From assembly GCA_001051155.2 (NCBI GenBank), contig JYIP02000004.1, positions 1,916,383 to 1,980,382 of the forward strand: a stretch of DNA of 64,000 bases. The letters run 5' to 3'. Below the pieces are notes generated by a model. The model saw only the letters and a program-made list of their open reading frames with translations. It was not told the origin of the DNA and searched no databases. Source of the DNA: Chrysoporthe austroafricana. Its lineage: Eukaryota > Ascomycota > Sordariomycetes > Diaporthales > Cryphonectriaceae. Position 1 is the first letter of the stretch; every line of letters starts with the position of its first letter. Both the position numbers and the translations under genes were made by a program. Below are positions 53,913 through 64,000 of the stretch, piece after piece.

Positions 53913-55233
53913 CTAGAGCCCAAACAAGGCGACCATCCCGACCGCAACCAGCAGCCCGAGCAGGTTCGACACCCAGCCGAGCCCTCCTCTCGCGCCCACC
54001 ACGAACGCCGACAGCGGGGCCGCGGGGCCGACCGTGGCGGCCGCCGCTGACGAGGTGCTCGAGCTCGCGCTCCCGGTCACCGACGAGAACTGCGTGCTGC
54101 TCCCCACCGTCGTCTCCACCGTCGAGCTGCCGCTCGTCATCGTGCTCACGACGGGGGCGGTGGTGACCGGGGTCGAGCTGCCGCCCTCCGCGGTCGAGTT
54201 GGAGGATCCGGCGCCACCGGCCCCTGACGTCTCGTTGGCGCCGCCGCTGCCGCTGCCGGTCCCCCCGGTCGCGTTGGCGCCGCCCCCCGAGACCGTCTCG
54301 CCGGCGTAGATGGTCGACGAGCCCAGGGTCGTCTCCATCGTCATGCCGTCGGTGGTCTCGGTGGAGACGACGGGGACGGTCGTCACAGGCGTGCCGGTCT
54401 CCGAGGCGGCACCGCCCGCGCCCCCTGCGCCGCCCTCCGTGCCGGTCCCGGAGGCGCCGCCCGTCCCGGAGGCGCCGCCCGACCCCGCGGTCGTGGCCGA
54501 GCCGCCGAAGCCGGAGGAGAAGATGGCGATGTCGGCGAGCGAGGAGCCGGAGGCCGAGGCTTGGGCTTGAGCGGAGACATCAGCTGGGGCCGGTACGGAT
54601 GGGAAGAGGGGGAGGAGAGGGCGGTAAAAGGGGGGGAGGCACTCACCAGACTGGCAGTAGCTCAGGCCATAGGAGCTGACCTGCGAGAGGTCGGTCCCGG
54701 ACGGGCACGACTCGCTGGAGCAGTCGCGGATGCCATAGGCGAACTCGGTCTTGGAGCAGAGGCACGCTGGATCGGAGTTGGGACAGCCGTACTGCGGGCC
54801 GTCGGTGACCAGGGTGTTGATGCAGGATTGCTGGGAGTTCCGTGAGTCAAGGGATCAATCACTGAGTAGAGCGGCGCATATCAAGCTGGGGTCACTGGTT
54901 TCCAGTGCCTCAGGAAGACGAAGCCAAGCACGCCGCCGGAACAAGCACTGGCACTCCGAGAGAGGACAGAGTAGTCGGGATGATATAGGTATATAGATAT
55001 ATATATGTATATATATACATATCTATGGATGGTTTCGGCGGGGAGAGGTTGTCAGCTCGGGATACTTCCCAGCCGGCAGGGCGATCATCACTTTTGGATA
55101 TGCCAGTTTTCTTGTCTCGGAAGCACAACAGTAGGTGTGATGGGAAACTCACGGCGCACTGCGGTAGGTCTCCAAGGCTCTGGGCCCTGACGCCGACGGC
55201 CAGGGCGGCGAGCGAGGCGACGAAGGCTTTCAT
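53913..55233 (-). CDS. CFEM-domain GPI-anchored cell-surface protein
   Basis: Exons 55233-55153, 54830-54647 and 54565-53913 give 305 residues. The signal peptide is MKAFVASLAALAVGVRAQ. The CFEM domain (about 20-90) has all eight cysteines: 26, 30, 43, 50, 52, 64, 69 and 86. Asp47 (in SDPACLC) sits at the position that ligates heme iron in Candida CFEM proteins. A Gly/Ser/Thr-rich stalk follows, with two imperfect copies of a segment of about 30 residues (TPVTTVPVVSTETTDG... and TPVTTAPVVSTMTSGS...). The end is a hydrophobic GPI-attachment signal (WVSNLLGLLVAVGMVALFGL) ending the chain. Known members act in heme or iron capture, adhesion, or host interaction; which applies here cannot be told. 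Intron 1 is long (322 nt) and includes an alternating AT tract. Convergent with TAZ1. Confidence 0.9.
54990..55024. repeat. Alternating AT/palindromic tract in CFEM intron 1
   Basis: A run of TATATA with internal GTATATATATAC palindrome lies within the first intron of the CFEM gene, in an otherwise GC-rich setting. Confidence 0.8.
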
Positions 55234-56003
55234 CTTGAGCGATTCGGTTTGCTTCTAGGTTGACGAGATCGTGGTTTCACCTGGGATGCCTCTCCAGTGA
55301 AAGGCCCTAAAGTGGAGGGAAAAGAGAGGCGGCGACATCTTGAGAGGGCCGTGGTCCGTCCCGAGGGCTTTGTATAAAGCACCGGAGGACCCCGATAAAC
55401 AACGTTGGATGACGATGTTTGCTCTGTTTCCGGAATGCAGTGATGTCTTAGTCGTTGTTTTAGATTTAAGGTTCCAGCTTTCGTAAGGGGCGTTAAGGCT
55501 GCCGGTAGCCGCAGCGACACTTGCGCGCCGTGCTAGTAAGAAAGCAGTCAAGGACCTCGAGGGCCGCCGTTATGTTATGCCTATTCCGTCCGTCGACGGT
55601 TGGATCACACGCTGGTGGTAGTGCGTTCCTGTGATGTGCATACCTACTGCTAGTATGTACAGTTTTCGGAATGTTTGTGTCTGTGGCTGCCGTCACCGCG
55701 GTGCCCAGGTATCGCCCAAAAAAACAAAGACTTCGTAGATTGCCCTTCTCTCGCCACCAACTCCGAGTGCACACAATGCTGATCCCGCTGACCTGATTTG
55801 GGTCGTCATGACTATGCCAGACTTACAACTAGTTTGGTTGTGCAACAATAAAGGGGAGAAATCAAAGAACTACGTTTTCAGCCTGGTTTCCCGTCCCAAA
55901 CCCTCCCTCCCACCTCCTCCCGGAACTCCATGCAAGACGGATAGATAGATAGACCAAGAACTGTGGACGCCAGACGTCTCTGACGAGACGATGATCTGGA
56001 CTT
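55234..56003. other. Intergenic region upstream of the CFEM gene
   Basis: About 770 bp between the CFEM start (minus) and the stop of the second Zn2Cys6 gene (minus). It serves as CFEM promoter and 3' flank of the next gene. No gene or repeat was recognised. Confidence 0.5.
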
Positions 56004-58363
56004 TTACAAAGTCGGCTCGCTCCCCTCCCTGTCGCAGCCCGCACCCGCGCCCTGCTCGATCTTGAGGGGGGCCCCCGGCGCGAAGCGGTCCATGTTGGCG
56101 CGGTGGTTCCTCGACACGTCGGCGAGGGACTTGGCGTGGAGCATGCCCAGCTCGTGCCACGCCGTCTCCATGACGTCGACGGCCCAGCGCCACACCTCGT
56201 AGGGCACGCCGGGGGCGCACGCGGCGGCCTGGAGGTGGAACATGAGGTGCGGGATGCCGACGGCGCCGGCGCCGGCGCCGCCGTGCGTCTGGATCGCGTC
56301 GAGGTGGGCCCACGTCAGGCTCGGGTGCTTGTAGTGCGTCGGCACGGACGTCAGCACGTCGACGGCGAGCCGGCCGATGGTCTCGCGGGCGCGGGCCAGC
56401 CGGGCCGGCGGCGCCACGCCCGCCGCCGACAGCGGGTGGCGGCCGGCGAGCTCCAGCAGCGTCTGGCCGGCCAGCACGCGCGCCCAGCGGTAGTGGCTCC
56501 AGACGCGCGACGTCCACACGTCCGAGTAGCGGTGGTAGACGCTGCGGAAGACGGCCTCGGGCGGGAAGGGCCCGCCGGCGCCGCACGTCCGGTACGTCCA
56601 CTTGCCCGCCTGCGACGCCTCCCACCCGCCCATGGCGTCGTCCACCGCCAGCAGCTGCCGCAGCACGTCCGCCGTCGCCTCGTGCCCGTCCCGGAACGCC
56701 GTCCACCGCACCTTGGCGTTGAGCTCCGTGAAGCGCGCGAGGATGTACATGAGCGACACGGCCGGGTGCTCGTCCTCCGGGAGGAAGCCGGCCGAGATGC
56801 CCTCGCGGATGGGCTCGAAGAACTTGTCGGGGATGGGGCTGCCGCTCTGGACGCAGGGATAGAGCTTCCCGAGGGGCCGTGTTAGTCTCGTCTAGCTGGT
56901 CGGCACGGGGCCGATCCGGGGAGAAAGAGAGGGAGAGAGGAATCGAGGGCTGAGGGCCTCACCAGGGAATAGCAGAGTTGCAAGACCCCCCTCGTCCCGT
57001 TCGCTGGGACATCGCGGATGGGGATCGCCGTCTTGATCAGGGCCATGCAGCCCATCAAGTGCACCCGCACGTTCTCGTGGGACATATGCGACATGTGGAC
57101 ACACTAGACAAAAGACGCCACACTGTCAGCCCGACGGTTCTCGGGGAAGGACGCGGGCTGAGGCGCCCGCAACAGGATAGTAGATGCGCTAAGTTACCTG
57201 GTACAGCGCGAGCATCACCGTCGTCCGGATGGCTATCTCCAGGTTCTTCACCGGGTCCCGCAGGACCTCGTTTGTCGACTTCAGCGCCTCGCCGTACTTG
57301 ACCCTGGACAGGTGCTGCATCTCCTTGTCGTCATTCCGGTTCCCCAGCGCCGCCAGCCCCAGCGCCGCCATGGCCGCCTGCGACGACGGGTGGTCGAACC
57401 ACCCCAGGCTGCTCAGCTCTTCTGGACTCCTGACCTCGTCTGGATACCCGAGGACGTAGTGCTGGGCGTAGAATGACACGCCTAGCTCTGAGGACGGCGT
57501 GGAGAGCCTCTGGTACGGGCCCCCTGGTATACTGAATCTTTCGAGGTGGTTGGCCGGCGCTCGCTGGACGGTTCCGGGGTGGCCTGATATTATTGGCGAG
57601 CGGCTTCCCACGGCGGTACTCGCGTATGGCGATGCTGTCGATACTGGAGATGTAGGTGCGACTGAGGCGGGAGGCGTCGGGAGTGATGCTGCTGATGATC
57701 GTCTTGAAGACCCCGGGGGGGTGACGGAATCCCGAGTCCTCGCCGGGGAGGTCGCCGCAGCGCTGGAGGAGGACGAGGCCTGCGACGATGAATCGCCCGC
57801 CCCCCACGAGGCGCGGACCCTCTTCTCTACCTTGACCGTCTCGTCTCTGAACATCAGCGAGAGCTGGTCCCGGTAGCCCGGGCAAGCTTTCGACAGGCGG
57901 ACGCATTGTGTGCACTCAGGTTGTCTTCTGTCGCACTAAACCATCGCGGTCAGCGACTAAACACCCTCATCGGCTCGTCTTCCCACTGATTTGATCTAGA
58001 GAGGATGATTGGCCAAACTTGCTGGCGGTCCTGAGAGGGCCAAGGGACGAGACCCGCACAGGCGGGTCCAGAGGAAACCCTCAGAGGTGCCGAAGCTGGT
58101 GGTCGCGGAGGAGACGTCGACAAAAATAGGGAACATGCCTAAGGCACGGTCCCGAGACACGAGAGGACCCCTTGTTTGCTATCGAGAGGTATGGATAGAC
58201 GAGGGATCCCGGCGGTGTGGTGGACAGGTCCCGCCGGGGACGCTTCTGAAGGCTGGAGACGGAGACGAGTGAGGCCAGGCGGGAGGGCGTCGCGCAAACG
58301 TACCTTGATGCGTCGCTTACGGCATGATAGACAGCCTAGTGAGGCCTTCCCACAATACACCAT
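56004..58363 (-). CDS. Zn2Cys6 transcription factor with fungal-specific regulatory domain (second)
   Basis: Exons 58363-58304, 57935-57198, 57103-56963 and 56864-56004 give 599 residues. The zinc cluster is complete: Cys11, 14, 21, 28, 31 and 38 (CX2CX6CX6CX2CX6C), split by a 368-nt intron between Lys20 and Cys21. After it comes CPGYRDQLSLMFRDETVKVE, typical of regulators with a fungal_trans_2 domain, then a Ser/Pro linker. The regulatory region includes ELGVSFYAQHYVLGYP, AAMAALGLAALGNRNDD, VLRDPVKNLEIAIRTTVMLALYQ-CVHMSHMSHENVRVHLMGCMAL, LQLCYSL and the helix-rich C-terminal third. For the last intron the acceptor GGGAAG was chosen because a GACTAAC branch site lies about 20 nt upstream and the frame then reads SL/LYPCVQSGSPIPDKFFEPI; this junction is the least certain. 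Targets unknown. Confidence 0.85.
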
Positions 58364-61300
58364 AGTTGTGATCGAGGTCGTGCAGTCGATCCTCTCGGTT
58401 CCGATGGGCTGGCACTCGTATCAGGCCGCCGGTATAAGACGTGCGTGTTAGTGAATGGCGAACGGGTAACCCCAAAAGGAAACCGTGGACGAGGGCGCAG
58501 GGTGTGGGTATGGGATGGCCTGTCTTTCTTGAGACGCCTCCGTCTGGTTCGTCGGGCCTATACCGAGGCCCCTCTTTGCGTCTTCCTGCCGCTGTCAGAC
58601 TCTATCGAGGAAGGACGTCGACCAGCTCCCGGGGGGATGGATGGGCGGGAACGGGTCAAGGGGGGGGGGCCAGATCGGGAGTTCAAATAGGCAAGTGATT
58701 CGTGAGGGAATAGTGTCTTAAGGAGGTGACAGCCCTGCCGGCATGCGCGCTGGCGGAGCTAACCGTGAAAGGGCCCGCGGCGAGAGAGAGAGGAGGTTTC
58801 GAGGGGGCAGGGCGACCACGGTGGTATCGCCCTCGGGCTGCAGAAACCGACGCCGGGACTGTGCTTCATAGCGGCGATCGATGTCCCGTCGTGGGTCTTG
58901 GGTGGGACAAGCCGGCAGAGGGCAGACGAGGAGAGGCGACGGGTCGCAGCACCTACCTGCGCGTGACTGCTACTGAGCAGCCCCGTACGTGGTCCGGAGC
59001 TGTGCGGATGCGCCTGGGTGGAGCGGGCGAGCGAGCGAACTGACTGGCCGACCGAGGTTCCTGGACGTCAGCGCCGGCTCGCCGGGTCGTGATGGGTGAG
59101 GTGAGGTGAGGCGAGGTGTGAGGTCAATTAGGTTCAGCCTTCCGGAGAGGATAGGCTCGCAAGGTTCCGGGCCGGCCAGGCCAGGCGAACCCAATTTTGT
59201 TATCCTTTTTCTTTTTCTTTTCCTTTTTTTCCCCCCCCTTAAGAGTATGGGCTGGCGGGCGCAGCTGGCTGGGCTGGGCTGGGCCAGACAGGACGAGGAG
59301 CGAGCAATAATACCAAGACCGGATCCAATACGGCCTGCGCTAGAGAGTTGAGAACCGGAACTCAACGTTGCAGCGGGAAGCTGAAACTAACGAGGTTTAA
59401 AAAGAGGCGCAGAGCGACGATGGCTCCTCCTGCTCCCCTCCCCCCCCCCGGCTCCGAGACCAGGTGTGCTCTATATCTGGCCTCTCTGAGAGGACTGGAC
59501 GCCGGCGTAATTAGCCAAGTGAGCCAAGGTATTGATAGGAATACGGACTTGGGGGAGGGGAGGGGAGAGGGCGCGGTGGGCTGGTGACGACCTGGATTCG
59601 GACCGTGTGGGAGACTACATACGGTACAGACAAGGGCTACGATCTCGGTCATGTCGCGCGTCGAGCAAATCTCAGTGCTCTGCCCCGTGCCCACGCCCCA
59701 TGCGCCTCCCCCCCATGTGTGCCCCGTGCCCACGCCCGCGCCCACGAGCATGCCATAGTATCCATGGCCTTGCCTTAGTAGCGAGGGCGCCTGGCCGTGT
59801 GTTCTGCCCTGCCCCCGGGAGCGAGGCTCCCAGGCGCAGGCCCAGGCATATGAGGAACGGCTGCAGGCTGCAGGGCTCCCAGGCGTCGTTCCCACCGAGT
59901 CTGTGCGAGACTTGTCAGGTCAGGTCCCCCTACGAGATAGAACAGACAGAACAGACGGGGTGACGGGCAAGAGATGGGGACCAGGGACATGGGTCAGGGG
60001 GTGATATATGCTGTACGCCTGCATTATACACAGTTAGCACGGTATGAGGGACCACATACGGTAGCATGGGGATGGACCCAAGATCCGCGCTGGAGTGGGA
60101 ACGGGAGTTGCATGGCATGGGTCCAGCAGGTGGGAAACAAGGCGTGCAGCAGGGCGTGGTGCCGAGGCGTGCTGCTGTGTGGTGTGGGATGGGATGGGAT
60201 GGGATGGGATGTACATACTGGGCCGTGGTCCGTCCGTTCGTCCGTCCATCCGTCCTCGCGGGCGCGGCAGCATACATGGCGATCTGGCTGCATACTCTGG
60301 CAGGACGGCGCGCAGAGCTCCCCGGCTGCGTGCGTGCCTGGCACCTGGCACCTGGCAGTGCCTGGGTGTGCGCGCAGCAGCCTGTGCCTAGTACGCACAT
60401 AGTACTATGGTAGTACTATGGTAGTCCTATGGTAGTAGGTGCTGTGGGCCGCGTCGTCTGTAGTAGCCAGAGCTGCGACTATCTCATTGGACGGCCGCGG
60501 CCTATACGGAGCTGGCCTCACCACCATCACACCTCACCCTGCACACTGCATACCTCATAGACTTTTTTTCCCTGCATGCAGCGGCGCCTACGGTACTGCT
60601 ACATCGCACGCCGTAGTTCTCTGCCCTGCCGCATTTGTCATCTACCTCGGTCCTCCTCCTCCTGGGCCCCCTTCCTGGGGCAGCCCGCTTGCCGCCTATC
60701 CTCTTTCTGTCCCCTCCGGAAGCCCTGCGCCCACCTTGTCTGATCTCAATCTCGAGACCCCTGGCGATGAACCTTAGCACCACCCACACACACGCGCATA
60801 TTGCACCTCGGGGTGACGAGGGCGCACCGGGTCTCTCCCAGCTTCGCGCCCCTACCGTACCGTCAGCTCGGGTACGTTCGACCCGCCGGGCTGGTTGGCA
60901 GGATCTCCCTTCTCCGCAAAGCAAGGGCGCGCAGGAGGATTCGCCGACTGGGGTCCTGACGCGGCTGAGATGACCTGCCATGTGCGATGCCTCCTGGGGC
61001 CTGGGGGGCCTGGGGGGCCTGGGGGGCCTGGGGGGGGGAAGGGTTAAATCCTCCCAGGACCTGGCCCACACCCGGGTCCTGGCCTTGTTTGCTTGCTTGC
61101 AGGCTGGCCTTGCTTGCCAGGCCCCAGGCCACACAGTAGCACCCAGCTTGCTGGGTCTCTCCCGCGCCTGGCTCCCCTCTTCCTTCCGGCCCTGGGCCCT
61201 GATACGCATCGGAGGAGGACGTACGGTAGCACTGACGACCGATACAGGCACCACATCCTTGTGCGCAATTAACCTCACATGTGTCAACCGCGAAGTGCCA

Positions 61301-64000
61301 ACGACTGGGTCCGGAGTGTCTCGTGTGTGCCACACTCAGCTCGCGCTTCGCCCTCTCGCCGTTACAGGCACACGCCCCCTCCTCAGCCAGGCCTTCCCGA
61401 AGTACTGCCGGATTGGCTTGGGGGGGGGGTGTGGGAGATGGCCTCGTCCCAGCCCTCGTCGGCCAGGCATGCGGACACACACGAGCCCGCTGCAGGTTGG
61501 GACGAACACGTCCAACGCGCAGAGGATCGCCAGCCAGACGCCGGGCGGTGGGCCCCTCCAGCGAGCAGACCGACGCAACGCCCAGGCAGCAGACAGCCGT
61601 CGATTCGGACGCCCGGCTGCATGGGACCACGCATCGCGGGCCCAGCACACAGTACGGTATCTGGGAGCAGCGCTTCAATGGTGGGAGATCCTTCGGGGAA
61701 TTGATGAGATGAGGGTCGCACCCACACCTGGGACGGTCTCGGCCCTGCAGAGTGGCATGCGAGCACGTTGCGAGTGGACCTATAATCAACTCTGGGCCCC
61801 CGTCCAGGGCAGAGGCCCACCTCGCTGACCGGTCCTGGCTTGCAGCAGAGATGACCCAGGAGATCGTCGCTCTCATCTCACGTCTGCTGCGCGCACCGCA
61901 CGGAGCTTCCCACCCGGAATTTCCGGGAACGAGCTCAGCGCCGCCGCCCGGGATTTGCGACAGCCCATCCTGCTGGGCTCGTCGCAGAGGGCCGCAGCCC
62001 GGATGTTCCTGCATTTCGCCAAGCGGGAGCACTGCCTGGTTCCCGGGTTCTGGGTAATTTGGACGGAACGTGACAGACCAGACTTGCTGTCCGACCCGAA
62101 GGCCGAGCGAGGCAAGCATCCTGGCCCGCCTCCGCCTGCGTTGCGGTACGGTGCGCACGCAGTACCTAGTACAGGCCTTCGACGCGCGCGAGAGCGGTTC
62201 CTGGCTGGGGGCTGGCTGGGGGCGGGCTGGGACCGCCTGTGGTGCTGTGGTAGCAGCGTGTGGCGACCTGCGCGCCCTCGAGACCTGTCAGGGCCGAGTC
62301 AGTCGCGCGCCCCCAGGCCGAGCAGCGGCGGGCCTGACCGTCGTCGTACCGGCTCGCTGCTCAAGAGAGGGCTGGATCTGCAGTCGGGGTCCGGGCTCTC
62401 GATGTGAGAGCCTCGCCTCGCCCGACCTGGAAGATCGACCGCCCACGCGACGCATCGCTCCCACTTTCTCCGGCCGATCCTCCAGTCCTCGCTTGCGCCG
62501 CCCAGGAGACGAGCCCGCAGCGAGAGCCCGGCGGCGCTGGCTCTATAGCAAATGCCTCATATACATTGCGAGTGTCGCGCTGCGGAGCCGGGCTACCCGC
62601 AGCTCAACGCTTCGCCCGCACAGCAGGGTCCGAGACCCATTACCCACCCGGATCCCACCACAGATTGTGCTCTGCCAGGGAGGCATCGGCCGCGCGATTC
62701 TGAGCTGTCACATCGGCGGGCCACGCTCAGGGCGTGAGGCGAGGGCTCGAGGGCTCGCGCCCCCCCTCCCCCCGTCGGTCACCTGCACATGCATCGGAAT
62801 CTCCTCGTCCCGATCGACATCCATATTGTGCTTGGGCGGCATGCCACAGATCCCTCGCAGATGAACGTGCGTGCGTGCGTGCGCGCGGGCCAGCGTATCT
62901 GGCAGACGTGACTGACTGCTCACCTGAGGCTGGCGGCGTCAAAGGTGACATGGCGTCTCCTTTGCGTCGGTACCGAGACGCCCACGGCGCCGGCGCCATC
63001 GAAGACAGCGCTCGTGGCTCCCGAGGCCAGGCCAGGCGTGGACGCTTCACACCTACTGACAGCGCCCCCCCTCCCCTTCCGGGGCGGTCGACCAGGCCCC
63101 GACTACTTACTCAGTACTAGGCGCCTTGTCCCTGGCGTGGCATCTGCATCTTGCTTGCCAAGGCGATAGTGCGCTGTGTATGCTGCCGGCACAAAGTTAT
63201 GCTTAGGACCTGGGCGGGCAGGCGGGCAGTGCTGTACTGCATCCCGAGTGGACGGCGCCGTACCATGACGCTGGATCCTGGGAAAGGGTCGTAACGCCGG
63301 TGGTTCAGCCGGGATGAGGCGAAGTGAGCCTTGTCTATATCTGACCCATGACGCCGGACCTCGCGCACGGAGTGCTCCAGTGCTAAGTATACTCGTCCTG
63401 TAGGAACGCATACAGTACCCGCCCACACACGCCCCGCCCGCCCGCTCCCTGGCTCCCGACAACGGCAACTGGGCCCCCCCCTCCCCTCGACCAAGACTCA
63501 GATCGTGAGCAACGGTGGTCGCAAGACCCTACTGCTTCGAGCTAGTCCCAGCCTCGTGCCGCTCAATGGTTCCTGCAGGGACAAGCATCGGGCCCAAAAA
63601 GACGGCCGCCGCCACCGCCGCCGCCGACGCCGACGGGGCATCCGGACGAGGCTGTCTCTCTCTTTCTCTCCCTCCCTCTCTGTCCGTCTATCTGTCTGCC
63701 TGTCTGTCTGTGTCCCCGTCCGCCTGGCTGTGGCGAGAAGACACAGAGCGCACCGCCCGCAGGGCGCCCTATGCTCGAGAGAGAGAGAGAGGCAGCTGGC
63801 CCACCGCCACCGCCGCCGCTGCCGCCGCCGCCGCAGACGCCAGGCCTGACGAGACACAGGTCCCCACAGGCGTTTCCACACGTTCGGACCACCACTCGGA
63901 CGCGACGACACCCGGCGAGGTCATCCGGGCCCCAGGCAAGGGCGGGCGCGCAGGCCCCCAGGGCATCTGGGGGGGAGGGATCTCGTCTTCCTTCCAATTT
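58364..64000. other. 5.6-kb terminal stretch without a recognised gene
   Basis: GC-rich with many overlapping open frames on both strands, none with a domain or motif I recognise. The longest is 418 codons from ATG 62119 to 60863 on the minus strand. Repeats: five GGGAT units (60186-60210), nonamer GGGGGGCCT units (about 60993-61038), TAGTACTATGG triplicate (about 60400-60435), CTGTCTGT-type runs (about 63690-63710) and CCGCCG-type trinucleotide runs (63605-63635, 63800-63835). The part next to 58364 should be the promoter of the second Zn2Cys6 gene. Confidence 0.45.
60993..61038. repeat. G-rich nonamer minisatellite (GGGGGGCCT)n
   Basis: About four tandem nonamer units with G6-G9 runs on the plus strand. 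The spacing of the G-runs (three intervening bases) is suited to a G-quadruplex. Confidence 0.85.

Noticed and set aside
56103..56885. A 260-codon plus-strand frame
   Set aside because: Antisense shadow of the last exon of the second Zn2Cys6 gene.

Overview
This window looks like nuclear chromosomal DNA from a filamentous ascomycete (Pezizomycotina, most likely a Sordariomycete). Genes are split by short GT-AG introns, many with a CTAAC/CTAAT-like branch site. Coding DNA is GC-rich. The gene set is typical of these fungi: two Zn2Cys6 regulators, a CFEM GPI protein, a PSTAIRE Pho85-type kinase, a BNI4-type PP1 targeting protein and a fungal b561 protein. No species can be named. Gene models were built by hand from reading frames, splice signals and reading-phase arithmetic. 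All introns used are GT-AG and every model keeps frame.

Left part (1-12.9 kb): housekeeping genes. These are an endosomal/vacuolar Na+/H+ exchanger (minus, C-terminus cut by the window edge), a GPH-family sugar transporter (plus), tRNA-dihydrouridine synthase DUS1 (minus) and a BNI4-like protein phosphatase 1 targeting protein (minus). From 12.9 to 21.5 kb there is a long stretch with simple repeats but no gene I can support.

Middle part (21.5-35 kb): a more accessory-looking block. It holds a Zn2Cys6 regulator (plus), a small secreted protein with a duplicated 18-residue motif (plus), an unrecognised coiled-coil protein (minus) and an eight-exon dynamin/SLIP-GC-like large GTPase (minus). 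The genes are widely spaced.

Right part (35.6-58.4 kb): a 687-residue acidic disordered protein with an RVxF PP1-docking motif; a PHO85-type CDK; a small secreted protein; a multipass membrane glycoprotein; a cytochrome b561 protein with a very long Arg/Ser-rich tail; tafazzin TAZ1; a CFEM GPI-anchored protein convergent with TAZ1; and a second Zn2Cys6 regulator. From 58.4 kb to the end no gene is recognised.

The most striking observation is at the PHO85 gene. The frame continues for 172 codons after the TAG stop, and the continuation repeats a motif found just before the stop and then carries 15-residue tandem repeats. It is therefore real protein-coding sequence behind a stop codon: a readthrough extension, a polymorphic stop, or a recently truncated tail. 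Two proteins (BNI4-like and the 687-residue one) carry PP1-docking motifs and a third gene is a Pho85-type kinase, but I see no evidence that they form a cluster with one function.
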